Shown piece after piece: positions 15,499 through 24,420 of a DNA stretch of 49,414 nucleotides. The stretch is from a virus. The number at the start of each line of letters is the position of its first letter. Within the stretch, counting starts at the first letter, position 1. The translations under genes were made by a program, and so were the position numbers. The DNA lies in IMG/VR virus record IMGVR_UViG_3300028829_002092, positions 1-49,414 of that record; one strand, 5' to 3'. The notes below the pieces were generated by a model. It searched no databases. It saw only the letters and a program-made list of their open reading frames with translations, and was not told the origin of the DNA.

Positions 15499-17007
15499 AT
15501 GGCAAATATTGTTATTATGCCCGGGGGTTTTCACCCATTTCATGCAGGGCACGCCGCACTCTATAACTCTATAAAAGAGAAGTATGGTGATAGTGATGTC
15601 TATGTAGCCGCTAGTGACAATCAAAAAGAAAGACCTTTCCCATTTAAAATTAAAGAAAAATTAGCACAGATATCAGGTGTACAGCCTGGTGAATTTGTAC
15701 AAGTGAAGTCTCCGTTTGTACCAAAAGAAATCACAGACAAATATGACCCTGAAAAAGATTCAATCGTTTTTGTTCGTAGTGAAAAAGATCGCAATGAATA
15801 TCCAAAAACAGGTATGATAAAGAAAGACGGATCACCAGGATATTTTCATTCAGTAGATAAAGGCATAACTGAGCCTTTCGGTAAAGTAGGTTATATAGAT
15901 TACTTACCAGTTAAAAAATTTGCAGGCATTACTAGTGCTACACAAATTAGAGATGCATGGCCCAACTTAAATGATGATCAACGTGAAGATTTTGTTACTC
16001 AAATTTACCCTAATATTGCTAACAATAAAAAGTTAATTAAAAACGTAGTAAAGTTATTAAGTCAAGGTATGAGTCTAAATGAAGGTTTAGCATACATCGA
16101 TGATAAAGGCAACAGAGTAGATTATACAAGACCTGATCTTCCTACTGATATACGTAGATTAGTAATCGATTGGTTCAATGATAGAGATAGATATACAAAA
16201 GCAACTTTAAAACAAAAAGGTTATACAGTAGATATTGATGACAAATTTGATAACATCGATATAGTAGATAAAAAAGGTAGAAAGTTTACAGTAAAAGTAG
16301 ACGATGCAATGAATGATTTAATACAACAAGCATATGCAGAGCCAATGAATGAAGATAAGCCAGTAGCAAGGTATAATACAAAACAAGCAATGAAAATGAT
16401 AAGAAGATACTGCCAAGAAAAAGGAATTCCTATACGGAAAATTCTTAAGCAAGGTAAAAGGTATGGTGGACATTTAGATGAAAGAAAAAGACTTATTGTT
16501 ATGATAGATCCTGCGTTTGATCAAGGGGAGTTTAACCAAGAAACTCAACACTACGAGTACCCAGCATTTACACAAAACGATGCAAACGAAATTCAGGTGA
16601 TGTTAGATGCACCTAGAGTAACTATTACTGGTGGTGGCAGTTATCTAAATGTTCATGGATTAATGCAAGGAGAATTAAATGATCCTCCCTTGCGAGAAGC
16701 ATTTGTAGATCCAGATCAATCAAAGCAATATTGGAACCACGATGCACAAAAGATAGGCGTAGGCGGAGAAATTGAAATGCCACTAACAGATACACCAAAC
16801 TTGAACGGTAGAAGACAAGGCTTTAATGAAAGTGACGAAATTCCTGTAATTTATGAAAAGACAGTTGAGGCTTTAGTAAATGCATTTGAAGGACATGCAG
16901 ATGAATTTGAAAGTAGAGAAGCAATAGAAGCCAATATCTATAATGTGTTATCTGATTTAAATGTCGAAGATATCGTAGACCCAGAAATGGATCATCATAA
17001 TAGATGA
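15499..17007 (+). CDS. Nucleotidyltransferase (HxGH, cytidylyltransferase-like) fused to unknown C-terminal domains
   Basis: A 502-residue protein. Residues 1-~190 are an HxGH-superfamily nucleotidyltransferase: PGGFHPFHAGH (HAGH at 15-18) and TSATQIRD (~146-153, the ISSTxxR motif). This superfamily includes NMN and phosphopantetheine adenylyltransferases; the exact substrate cannot be told. Residues ~200-500 are unrecognised: one part is Asp/Lys-rich (DIDDKFDNIDIVDKKGRKF), another has NTKQAMKMIRRYCQEKGIPI, and the C-terminal ~90 residues are acidic. The internal phrase LSQGMSLNEG resembles an L.E cleavage site. It belongs to the late operon. Possible roles are NAD metabolism or a packaged enzyme. 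Confidence 0.75.
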   Translation: MANIVIMPGGFHPFHAGHAALYNSIKEKYGDSDVYVAASDNQKERPFPFKIKEKLAQISGVQPGEFVQVKSPFVPKEITDKYDPEKDSIVFVRSEKDRNEYPKTGMIKKDGSPGYFHSVDKGITEPFGKVGYIDYLPVKKFAGITSATQIRDAWPNLNDDQREDFVTQIYPNIANNKKLIKNVVKLLSQGMSLNEGLAYIDDKGNRVDYTRPDLPTDIRRLVIDWFNDRDRYTKATLKQKGYTVDIDDKFDNIDIVDKKGRKFTVKVDDAMNDLIQQAYAEPMNEDKPVARYNTKQAMKMIRRYCQEKGIPIRKILKQGKRYGGHLDERKRLIVMIDPAFDQGEFNQETQHYEYPAFTQNDANEIQVMLDAPRVTITGGGSYLNVHGLMQGELNDPPLREAFVDPDQSKQYWNHDAQKIGVGGEIEMPLTDTPNLNGRRQGFNESDEIPVIYEKTVEALVNAFEGHADEFESREAIEANIYNVLSDLNVEDIVDPEMDHHNR

Positions 17008-17011
17008 AGTC

Positions 17012-18067
17012 TTGCAACAAATAAATTATGTCAGTGAGGGCTTAGGCAAGATGGTTAAGAAAGCCGGAAGCAAATTTTTAGACTATTTGGCAGGCTCTAT
17101 ATTTAATAAAGACTTCGGTGGGGAAAAGCCTAGAATAGATGTCTTTAAGCATAATCCTCTGGTTAACGGAAGTAGACAGGTTGTTCTTACATTTAAAAAT
17201 GGATATGGTATAAGCATAGTTCCTGAGTATGAATTAGTCCCCGGCCGTGGCATACAGCAAAGAATAATACATGGAAGTTATGAAGTTTTACAACTACAGA
17301 AGGCTGGACCTAAAGCAACAGAAGGAATCCAATTAAAGAACGGAGACCTTTATATTAGTAGTGGCGAGAACATGAGAAGACTTGACGATGCTCAACTATA
17401 TATGGCAATAATGAATACGGTGATGCTTTTACCAATACAAAACGATCCAGTCGTAATTAATGCAACAGAGTCAATGAACAAGATTCGTGGCATGATCAAA
17501 GAAACTACAGACGAACAAAAGTCTAAGTCAGTTCACTTACATCGTAAACTGTTTGAACTTATGGAAGAAGAAAGAAACAACGTTGTTAAACTCCGAGGCT
17601 TTGGTAGAGAAGCAGACAAACCTATTCCAGACATCAACAAAGTTAGAGCAGAAAAAGAAAAAGAACAAGAACGTGAAAACAATCGTTATAGTGAACGTAG
17701 AGCCGAGCAAGAAGAACTGTTAGCAAGACTACAGGCTGAATTGCTTAATGCAAAACAAGAATTTTCTGAACTAGCAGATGCACAACTTTTACCTGTAGAA
17801 ATGTTAGATGCAATGGAAAATGTAGATAAACTTATTGATTTTATAGAAAACTGGGAAGGTTCAGAAGAACAAAATAATTTCCCATTCACTGAATCTATAC
17901 TAGAAAAGTTACAACTCAAAACAGTTCAACTCAAAGAATACTTTGGTGGTACTAGAGACAGATCAGCACCTAGAGTATTGAGACAACAGACTCCTAAACT
18001 TGATATTAACTCGTTTTGGAACACAACTGATTTGACCGAAACTGCTGATTATATCGAAGAAAAATAA
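17012..18067 (+). CDS. Hypothetical protein with coiled-coil region
   Basis: A 351-residue protein. Residues ~1-170 look globular, mixed strand and helix; ~185-275 are highly charged helix (EKEKEQERENNRYSERRAEQ), probably a coiled coil. The start is uncertain. The TTG at 17012 gives MQQINYVSEG, which resembles the capsid-targeting N-termini further downstream; the in-frame ATG at 17051 has GAGGG 10 nt upstream. I kept the longer form because the shorter one drops that N-terminus. It follows the previous gene by 4 nt. Function unknown; a head-internal protein is one option. Confidence 0.55.
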   Translation: MQQINYVSEGLGKMVKKAGSKFLDYLAGSIFNKDFGGEKPRIDVFKHNPLVNGSRQVVLTFKNGYGISIVPEYELVPGRGIQQRIIHGSYEVLQLQKAGPKATEGIQLKNGDLYISSGENMRRLDDAQLYMAIMNTVMLLPIQNDPVVINATESMNKIRGMIKETTDEQKSKSVHLHRKLFELMEEERNNVVKLRGFGREADKPIPDINKVRAEKEKEQERENNRYSERRAEQEELLARLQAELLNAKQEFSELADAQLLPVEMLDAMENVDKLIDFIENWEGSEEQNNFPFTESILEKLQLKTVQLKEYFGGTRDRSAPRVLRQQTPKLDINSFWNTTDLTETADYIEEK

Positions 18068-18143
18068 TTCGACCCGGCATTCCTACAGTAAATAATAGTA
18101 GTTATATACAAGCAACTACATTTATTATTAGGAGTTATTAACA

Positions 18144-19097
18144 ATGCCAAGTCGCAAAAAACCCGCCCCTAAGAAGGCAACAAAAGCAACAACCAAGAAA
18201 AAAGAAGAGGCTAATATTCCATTAGATCAACTGAAAGAAGCAGTTGAAGAAATTAATGATAATCCCCCTCAAGCGCCGCAAGACGGTCAAGTACAAGTTA
18301 ACGTAGATTTTCTACGTACTACTAAAGTACATATCGCAATGCCATGTTACGGTGGTATGCTTACTGAATCGACATTTATGTCATTTATCAAATGGGCAAA
18401 TACTGCTCGTCAGTTAAACATTGACTGGACACTTGAAACAATGGTTAATGAATCATTGATTAGTAGAGCAAGAAATACATTGACTGCTAAATTCTTACAT
18501 ATGCCAGATGCTACTCATTTAATGTTTATTGATGCAGACATTGGTTGGGAGCCATGGCACTTACTAGTATTACTCAACAAAGACGTTGATGTCATCGGTG
18601 GATTATATCCAATGAAGACTATGCCGATCAAGTGGGTAGTAAATGGATTTGAGGGTGCTGAAGAAGGACCAGACGGATTCCAAGAAGTATCTAAAGCAGG
18701 TACAGGTTTCTTATTGATTAAGAAAGGTGTGTTTGAGCAAATGAACGGTCATCCTGCTGTGAAGCAATACAAAAATGATATTGGCTTAGACCCTGTTTAT
18801 GATCAATATCTTAAAACTTATTTTGACACTGCTGTCAGACAAAATCGTTACTATTCAGAAGATTGGACTTTCTGTGAGAACTGGCGTGACATTGGTGGAA
18901 AAATATATGTCGATAAAAGAGTGTTGTTAAGACATTCAGGATCATATGTGTTCTGTATGGAAAATCAACAGTTCTTGCTCGACAACATCGGACCTATGTA
19001 TGTTCAACAAGAAGAAAACAAGAAAGCCGCAGGTCTGAATTCAGATTTAACTCCTAATGAAGACGGTAACGTCACATTAGATGTTAATGCTCCGTAA
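18144..19097 (+). CDS. GT-A-type glycosyltransferase-like protein
   Basis: A 317-residue protein. Residues 1-55 are a Lys/Ala/Pro-rich flexible tail. From ~60 there is a family 2-like fold: VHIAMPCYGGML at the nucleotide-binding start, SLISRARN, and LMFIDADIGW (the DxD metal and sugar-nucleotide site), then ALYP-like GGLYPMK and GTGFLLIKKGVF, matching the central part of phage and bacterial glycosyltransferases. No membrane segment. It may glycosylate a virion protein, DNA or a host glycan. GGAG lies before the ATG and a terminator follows, closing the 15-19 kb unit. Confidence 0.75.
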   Translation: MPSRKKPAPKKATKATTKKKEEANIPLDQLKEAVEEINDNPPQAPQDGQVQVNVDFLRTTKVHIAMPCYGGMLTESTFMSFIKWANTARQLNIDWTLETMVNESLISRARNTLTAKFLHMPDATHLMFIDADIGWEPWHLLVLLNKDVDVIGGLYPMKTMPIKWVVNGFEGAEEGPDGFQEVSKAGTGFLLIKKGVFEQMNGHPAVKQYKNDIGLDPVYDQYLKTYFDTAVRQNRYYSEDWTFCENWRDIGGKIYVDKRVLLRHSGSYVFCMENQQFLLDNIGPMYVQQEENKKAAGLNSDLTPNEDGNVTLDVNAP

Positions 19098-19130
19098 ATA
19101 TAGATCCTAACTATATAACTAAGAACAAAG

Positions 19131-19156
19131 ATGCCCCTCTCCCAAGGGGCATTTTT
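19131..19156 (+). terminator. Rho-independent terminator
   Basis: A perfect 8-bp stem ATGCCCCT/AGGGGCAT (19131-19138 with 19145-19152), 6-nt loop, then TTTT. It separates the glycosyltransferase gene from the downstream cassette. Confidence 0.85.
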
Positions 19157-19177
19157 CCTTGTCTATTCCTCTTTATT

Positions 19178-19185
19178 GATAAATA
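19178..19185 (+). promoter_or_regulatory. Late-type promoter (GATAAATA) of the 19-34 kb cassette
   Basis: TTGATAAATACTTATA directly follows a terminator and lies 26 nt before the ATG at 19212. No other terminator is seen until well beyond 34 kb, so it may drive a very long late transcript. Confidence 0.6.
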
Positions 19186-19211
19186 CTTATATTAACAAAG
19201 GATTGACATCA

Positions 19212-19853
19212 ATGAAGTTTAACGAAATAACAGAAAACGCATCTGCTGGTGCAACAGGATCAGGATCAGTTGCATCTGTAGATTCTCCCATGAGTACACA
19301 ATCACGTAATGCTAGTATATATGGTGGGAAGAAGGCTGGAAACTTACTGACAGGTAAACAATCAAAGGGCAAATATGCTAATTCTGTCGAAGCACGTAAG
19401 CAAATGAAACTTAAAGAAGCCAACGTTACTGAAGAAGATGTGATGGAAAAAGAAGTTCTTGTTATTCCGGGTGCAGGTCGTAAAGATCGTAAGTCAGGCT
19501 TTGTGCCACACGGTGAAAGTAGAGTAGACCACGAAGTTAAAATGGCTAAGGCTGATCTCTTTGCAACAGCAAAAAATGCAAGAGAGATTATGGAATGCTT
19601 GAAAGACAGAAGTGAAGAAGAAGGTATCAAAGGATGGATGCAGTCTTACATTACTCTAGCAAATGACTATCTCAATTCAGTTAATGAATCATTACAGTAT
19701 GAAATGCAAATGCATGAAGATCAAGTTGCCGCATATGGTAACGGTGCAGATGATCGTATCAATACTAGAAACAAATTAGACAAAGAACCATATGGCGGAC
19801 CTAGTTCAAGTTACCCGGGCGGTCAGTTACAGTCAACATCTGGAGTAGGATAA
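19212..19853 (+). CDS. Possible head-internal protein with capsid-targeting-like N-terminus
   Basis: A 213-residue protein starting MKFNEITENASAG, like the T4 internal-protein leader MKTYQEFIAE, with a possible gp21-type cut after ITE. Residues ~85-165 form a helical domain (HEVKMAKADLFATAKNAREI, then LANDYLNS) that I recall in unnamed marine phage proteins; the ends are Gly/Ser-rich and flexible. I chose the ATG at 19212: AAAGGA lies upstream and a longer in-frame version starting at 19131 would begin inside the terminator and run through the promoter. Function unknown. Confidence 0.65.
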   Translation: MKFNEITENASAGATGSGSVASVDSPMSTQSRNASIYGGKKAGNLLTGKQSKGKYANSVEARKQMKLKEANVTEEDVMEKEVLVIPGAGRKDRKSGFVPHGESRVDHEVKMAKADLFATAKNAREIMECLKDRSEEEGIKGWMQSYITLANDYLNSVNESLQYEMQMHEDQVAAYGNGADDRINTRNKLDKEPYGGPSSSYPGGQLQSTSGVG

Positions 19854-21614
19854 ATGAGTTCGATATTAGAAGGCGCCGATAAAGCATATTTAAAAGAGTA
19901 TAATGAATCTGAAGACGAAAGGCGTTTAGGTGCTTTAGAAGACTCCTTAGGTAGTGTTAGACAAGCAACAAAAGGTGGAAAATATCTTGGTCAAGATGTC
20001 ATAGATATTATGATACAAGTACAAACCTTTGCAGAAAAATTAGGTATTGATCCTAAAGAACTAGACTATGCAGAAGACAAAGTTAGAGAAGCACAAAACA
20101 ATTTAGAGTCTGCTATTTACGGACTAGAAGAACCTTTTACTGATATGATTAGTGCATTACAAAGCAGAATAGACGATGCAAGAATGGATGCTGAAGATGA
20201 CTTAGAAGAAGGTCAACGTTGTTGGAAAGGCTATAAAAAGAAAGGCACTAAAAAGATGTTTGGCAAAACTGTCAACAACTGTGTCAAAGCAACAGAATCA
20301 GAAGATGCGACTCGACAGGGTAAACTATTCACTGGGAGTGAAAGACCACCAGAATATACAACAATGGTACCTAAAAAGATAAGAACTCCCGGCATTTATG
20401 GCAGATCGTATGATGGACAGTTTAAAGGACATGCTCTGCTAAAAAGTTTTATCGAAAACGGTTATACTGATGAGCAAATTATAGAACTTATAAGTGATAT
20501 CAAACCTGGCGAAAATAAATCGAGGCTTACATTTAGGCGCCCGATGCGTTATCATGGGGTACCGGGGGAAAATACAGAAACCAACGCCCTTTCCGGTAAT
20601 GAACTAGCAGATCAAGTAAGAGAAATACTACCATTAATGAGGAAAAGAATAGATCCACTCCAAGCCTGGCCAATGGGACCCATTACCAAAGAATCAGAAG
20701 AAGTAGACGAAGGAATGTATGACCAAGATGCATTTAATGCAATCTTTAAAGACAGAAAACAACCAAAAAAATCAAAAACTACTCCTCAAGATACAGGAAT
20801 GTATAATCAACCTGCTAAAAGGTCACCTAAGTATTACGACAATCATCCTACTAAAAGATCACCTCAGCATTATGACAAAGGCCCAGAGACAGATCAAAAA
20901 CTAAAAGAAACTCCAAAATACATTGATGGATTTATTGGCGCAGACGGTAAACCAACCTCTCAACCTACTGCGGCAGATTATGCAGCCAATAAAGAATTTC
21001 AACACATGAAAAAGACATTAGGTGACAGACTACCTCAACCAACTAAAAGAGATAAAGACGGCAAACTATCACCATTTAAAAAAGATGACGTAGACGAATC
21101 CGGAATTACAAAATCAAGCATTGGTAAAGTTATGGAAATGTATGATGACTATCTGTTTTTAATTTATATCAACGGTAAGTTAGCGGCAGATACACCAATT
21201 GCAAAGAATCAAAAGAATCAATATGAAAGAGTTATAAAAAATGCAATACCAGATGCAGAAGTTATATTTAAACCAACACCAAGACATTATTATTCTGCTG
21301 AAGAATTAAAAGAAGGATCAGGCAAGATTCGTGCAGGCATTGCAGGTATATTATTATTAGGCGGCTTACTGGGATTAAACAACCATGAAGCACAAAAAGT
21401 ATATGATAAAAGTCATCAATTACAACAATTAACACAAGTTTATATGGTTGCAAAAGATAGAGGTGACGAAGCAAAAATGAAAGACGTTAAAAGACGCATC
21501 GGTAATCACAAAATGAGACTTGACTTAGGTAAAGGTGATGTTGATTTTGATGGACTGCCTGGCGATGACGATATTAAAGATATCGACTATATCAACACAC
21601 CCGGAGAAAAATAA
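19854..21614 (+). CDS. Multi-domain hypothetical protein with Cys/Lys module and one membrane-type helix
   Basis: A 586-residue protein that begins MSSILEGADKAY, which may be another short leader (ILE). Residues ~20-115 are helical. At ~119-145 there is a compact module GQRCWKGYKKKGTKKMFGK followed by NNCVK, which I know as a recurring unnamed module in marine phage proteins. A Pro/Lys/Tyr-rich linker has a short duplication (KRSPKYYDNHP, KRSPQHYDKGP). Residues ~497-515 (AGIAGILLLGGLLGL) are a hydrophobic helix, followed by charged helices. Abuts the previous gene. It could be a head-internal or injected protein; no enzymatic motif is seen. Confidence 0.6.
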   Translation: MSSILEGADKAYLKEYNESEDERRLGALEDSLGSVRQATKGGKYLGQDVIDIMIQVQTFAEKLGIDPKELDYAEDKVREAQNNLESAIYGLEEPFTDMISALQSRIDDARMDAEDDLEEGQRCWKGYKKKGTKKMFGKTVNNCVKATESEDATRQGKLFTGSERPPEYTTMVPKKIRTPGIYGRSYDGQFKGHALLKSFIENGYTDEQIIELISDIKPGENKSRLTFRRPMRYHGVPGENTETNALSGNELADQVREILPLMRKRIDPLQAWPMGPITKESEEVDEGMYDQDAFNAIFKDRKQPKKSKTTPQDTGMYNQPAKRSPKYYDNHPTKRSPQHYDKGPETDQKLKETPKYIDGFIGADGKPTSQPTAADYAANKEFQHMKKTLGDRLPQPTKRDKDGKLSPFKKDDVDESGITKSSIGKVMEMYDDYLFLIYINGKLAADTPIAKNQKNQYERVIKNAIPDAEVIFKPTPRHYYSAEELKEGSGKIRAGIAGILLLGGLLGLNNHEAQKVYDKSHQLQQLTQVYMVAKDRGDEAKMKDVKRRIGNHKMRLDLGKGDVDFDGLPGDDDIKDIDYINTPGEK

Positions 21615-22057
21615 TGGTAGATAATATTTACACCGACGGCATACAAGAATCGACATTCGACGGTTTTTTAAAGAACGCAATAGAATCAGACACGCCAACT
21701 GAACATACAGTGCCCCTAAATGATAATGGAGAATTTATTAATGGACATTATTTTGAAGATTTTATAAAAAAAGCAAATATCAATGTAACCGTACAAGAAC
21801 ATTTTTATAATACAGATGATGTGGCAGATTTAGAAGCATGTAATGACTGGTTGATCGAATTCACATGTGGTGATGAGATAATGTCAAAAGACGTTAGTAT
21901 CAATGAGACTGCATCGTTTTCGTTTTTACAAGAAGATATCATAGGAGAAGACGGCGTAGATGATATTTTAGCAACCGGTGTTAACTTTTTTGAACTTTCT
22001 ATTATTGCAAAAGACCCAAGACATCCGTTTACAACTATTAAAATAGAAGTTTCATAA
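21614..22057 (+). CDS. Hypothetical acidic protein
   Basis: A 147-residue acidic protein, probably mixed alpha/beta, with two Cys (EACNDW and FTCGDE) and no recognised motif. It overlaps the stop of the gene before it by one base and its own stop overlaps the next ATG (TAATG at 22055-22059), so it is translated as part of the cassette. Function unknown. Confidence 0.6.
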   Translation: MVDNIYTDGIQESTFDGFLKNAIESDTPTEHTVPLNDNGEFINGHYFEDFIKKANINVTVQEHFYNTDDVADLEACNDWLIEFTCGDEIMSKDVSINETASFSFLQEDIIGEDGVDDILATGVNFFELSIIAKDPRHPFTTIKIEVS

Positions 22058-22944
22058 TGAAAAAAGCAGTATTAACATTTGTAGCGGCTTTTGTAGTTGG
22101 CTTTATAGGCTATGGTTATTTTTATTCAGACTCACAAACATTCAAACCTACATTTGATGTTGATTACACAGATTGCGGAACTGTTACTCACAGTGAAGGG
22201 TCAATACAATTTGGAGATGCATCCACATCATGTGGTGGAAGAGTTGTATCTGAGCAAGGCTACACAAACATTTCACAAATTCGTTTTACAGCAGACTTAA
22301 GTAATGTCTCTGGTAACTTTGTTACTAGTACTTTTTATATGGTAAACAATCCAAACAAGCCTAGTCTACAACCTAAAGGGGACAATTACTGTGATGCTGG
22401 TGGAAATAACGCAGACTGGAACTGCCAAGAAACTGACTTCTTTGAAGTAAACAACAACGTAGTCTTTCAACATACAATGCATATTGGTGACGGTAGTGCA
22501 TCTGCTCCACAGAACTTTCAGTTAAGTTATTCAACAACAGACAATCAATGTTTCATTAACTTAGAAGAATCACAAGGTCTAGTATCATGGAACGGTATTG
22601 ACGTTAAACAACCTGTAGACTTTGTAGTTGACTTAGATGATTTAGGCATGACTGTAACTATCAAGCAAGGATCACTATCAACAGTCGTATATACAATGGG
22701 ACCCGGATATCCAGGTTCAACAACATTTGACGATGATCAACTCAAACGTTGGGCAGAAAGTAGAGCCCAAGGATATTGGTTAAACTTAAGTCGTTGGCAA
22801 AGTACTAGTTGGTCACCAGGATCAGCACAAAACTTATATAATTGGAACGGTCCCAATTGTCAATTCGGCAATGTTTGTGGAGCAACAGAAGCAGACTACT
22901 TTAAAGTATATGATATTGAAGTAGACGCAGACAGCACCCTTTAA
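22057..22944 (+). CDS. Exported protein resembling clan GH-B glycoside hydrolases (GH16/GH7-like)
   Basis: A 295-residue protein with an N-terminal membrane anchor or signal (MKKAVLTFVAAFVVGFIGYG). In the mature part, YCDAGG...NC is followed by E125-T-D127-F-F-E130, which fits the ExDxxE catalytic motif of GH16 and GH7 (nucleophile, assisting Asp, acid/base), then HTMHIGDG, like the strand after the motif in GH16. The rest is beta-rich with several Cys pairs, as in a secreted jelly-roll. Members cut beta-glucans, agar or cellulose-like chains; lectin-only relatives also exist. Family choice is inference from one motif and overall pattern. An enzyme acting on host surface polysaccharide or a virion glycan-binding protein are both possible. 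Confidence 0.5.
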   Translation: MKKAVLTFVAAFVVGFIGYGYFYSDSQTFKPTFDVDYTDCGTVTHSEGSIQFGDASTSCGGRVVSEQGYTNISQIRFTADLSNVSGNFVTSTFYMVNNPNKPSLQPKGDNYCDAGGNNADWNCQETDFFEVNNNVVFQHTMHIGDGSASAPQNFQLSYSTTDNQCFINLEESQGLVSWNGIDVKQPVDFVVDLDDLGMTVTIKQGSLSTVVYTMGPGYPGSTTFDDDQLKRWAESRAQGYWLNLSRWQSTSWSPGSAQNLYNWNGPNCQFGNVCGATEADYFKVYDIEVDADSTL

Positions 22945-22952
22945 GGTATCTT

Positions 22953-23957
22953 ATGCGATTACATGAATTGCAAGAAGGTATGGGAGCATCAGCAGGAGGA
23001 GGAACTCCCGGATCTGCTGGAGCAGGTGGTTCATCACTAGGTTTACCCTACCCCTCAACATACGAAGAAGAAAACGACAAGTTTAAATATAATAGTCCAG
23101 TCCAAAGACAAATGTCTTTAACTACTGAAGAACAACAAGAAATGTTTAATGATCATGCTAGAATGTCTGACATGATGAATGATAAAGATTGGCCTGAAGA
23201 TTTACAACAAGAAGTATTAAAAAAATATATTAATAATATTGATCAAGGAGAAAACTTTATCCGTGATATGGAGTACAAAGGACTCAGACGTTTAGATAAC
23301 TATGGTCTACTTCAAAACACAGATAACTTACAATTGATCACAAGATTGCCACAAAACATAATTGATCAAATTAATGAGACATGGCAAATGTCTATTCCTA
23401 AAACACAAGCAACTTCAGTATCAGATTTAGGCTATGAAAAATATATTAAACAATATGGATTTCTTACTAAGCCGGCGGTAGCAATTGATGCAGATATAGT
23501 AATGGGAACAGAAAAATGGGTTGCTAGTATCATCAATGGCGAAAAAGCAAAACACTGTCATATACTATCACCAATTGGCCCGGGTGTCAAGTCTAATCAA
23601 CCAAACAATAGTTTGGCGCCAGCAAAACAAAAAGAACTAGCATTTGTAGAAGATAAACATTGGGCTAGAGATGAACTTCCACAACTCAATATTGATGACC
23701 TTAAAGACGAAGACATCGAAGAAACATATATGGCATTTTCTCAACTAAAACCTGTACAAACTGAACGTGTTAAGGGTCTTGTAAAGAAAACTCTTAAGAT
23801 GTTAAAGCAAGGTAAACACAAACCTATAGTTGTTGATGAAAAAGGTTATATTGTCAATGGACATCATAGATATGATGCATACAAAAAACTGGGTGCAACA
23901 TACGTTCCTGTGATTAAGGTAAAAACAACCATCGAAGAACTAATCGATAAATACTAG
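22953..23957 (+). CDS. ParB-like domain protein with capsid-targeting-like N-terminus
   Basis: A 334-residue protein. It begins MRLHELQEGMG, fitting the leader pattern with a cut after LQE, then a Gly-rich linker. Residues ~70-240 are unrecognised. The C-terminal ~90 residues (ELPQLN..., KPVQTERV, KPIVVDEKGYIVNGHHRYDA) match the ParB/Srx-type domain, in which GHHRYDA is the nucleotide-binding motif; some members cut DNA and others act as CTP-dependent switches. If packaged, it would enter the host with the genome, where it might act on host DNA. It starts 8 nt after the previous stop. Confidence 0.65.
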   Translation: MRLHELQEGMGASAGGGTPGSAGAGGSSLGLPYPSTYEEENDKFKYNSPVQRQMSLTTEEQQEMFNDHARMSDMMNDKDWPEDLQQEVLKKYINNIDQGENFIRDMEYKGLRRLDNYGLLQNTDNLQLITRLPQNIIDQINETWQMSIPKTQATSVSDLGYEKYIKQYGFLTKPAVAIDADIVMGTEKWVASIINGEKAKHCHILSPIGPGVKSNQPNNSLAPAKQKELAFVEDKHWARDELPQLNIDDLKDEDIEETYMAFSQLKPVQTERVKGLVKKTLKMLKQGKHKPIVVDEKGYIVNGHHRYDAYKKLGATYVPVIKVKTTIEELIDKY

Positions 23958-23974
23958 TAACAGGAACGATTATA

Positions 23975-24418
23975 ATGCTCTCAGAGAACCTTAAAATACT
24001 ATTAGCAACATCATATGCTTTTGTCATAAAAGCACAAAACTTTCATTGGAATATCGAAGGTTCTAATTTTCCACAATATCACAAATTCTTTGATGATTTA
24101 AATAACGAAGTCTATGAAAACGCAATCGATAGAACTGCGGAATACATTCGTACACTAGAAGCATATACTCCAGGCTCAATCGGACGTTATTCAGAACTGT
24201 CATTAATACCAGATCAATACAAAATACCTAGAGCAGAATTAATGTTTGCAGAATTGTATAGAGACAATGAAATTATTATTGAGCATTTAAATGCAACCTA
24301 TGATGTATCAGAAGCCGAAAAGCAATATGGTATTTCTAATTTTATCGCAGAACGTTTGGATGCACATAATAAACATCAATGGATGATACGAAGCACACTT
24401 AAGACCAATAGGGAGTAA
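23975..24418 (+). CDS. Dps/ferritin-like protein
   Basis: A 147-residue, all-helical protein. Residues 15-60 follow the Dps pattern: KAQNFHWNIEGSNFPQYHKF, then FFDDLN.E.Y..AIDR.AE.IR, which holds the His, Asp and Glu positions of the Dps ferroxidase site; LDAHNKHQWMIR is the last helix. Dps proteins bind DNA, store iron and protect against peroxide. The length fits a minimal Dps. Versions of this protein are found in marine phages. It lies in the candidate internal-protein cassette, so it may be made to protect or condense phage DNA; the metal function is inferred. Confidence 0.75.
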   Translation: MLSENLKILLATSYAFVIKAQNFHWNIEGSNFPQYHKFFDDLNNEVYENAIDRTAEYIRTLEAYTPGSIGRYSELSLIPDQYKIPRAELMFAELYRDNEIIIEHLNATYDVSEAEKQYGISNFIAERLDAHNKHQWMIRSTLKTNRE

Positions 24419-24420
24419 AC

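Noticed and set aside
19187-19630. Minus-strand open frame of 147 codons opposite the 19212 gene
   Set aside because: It is antisense to a gene with a promoter, ribosome site and leader-like start, and its Ser/Leu-rich composition is that of a shadow frame.
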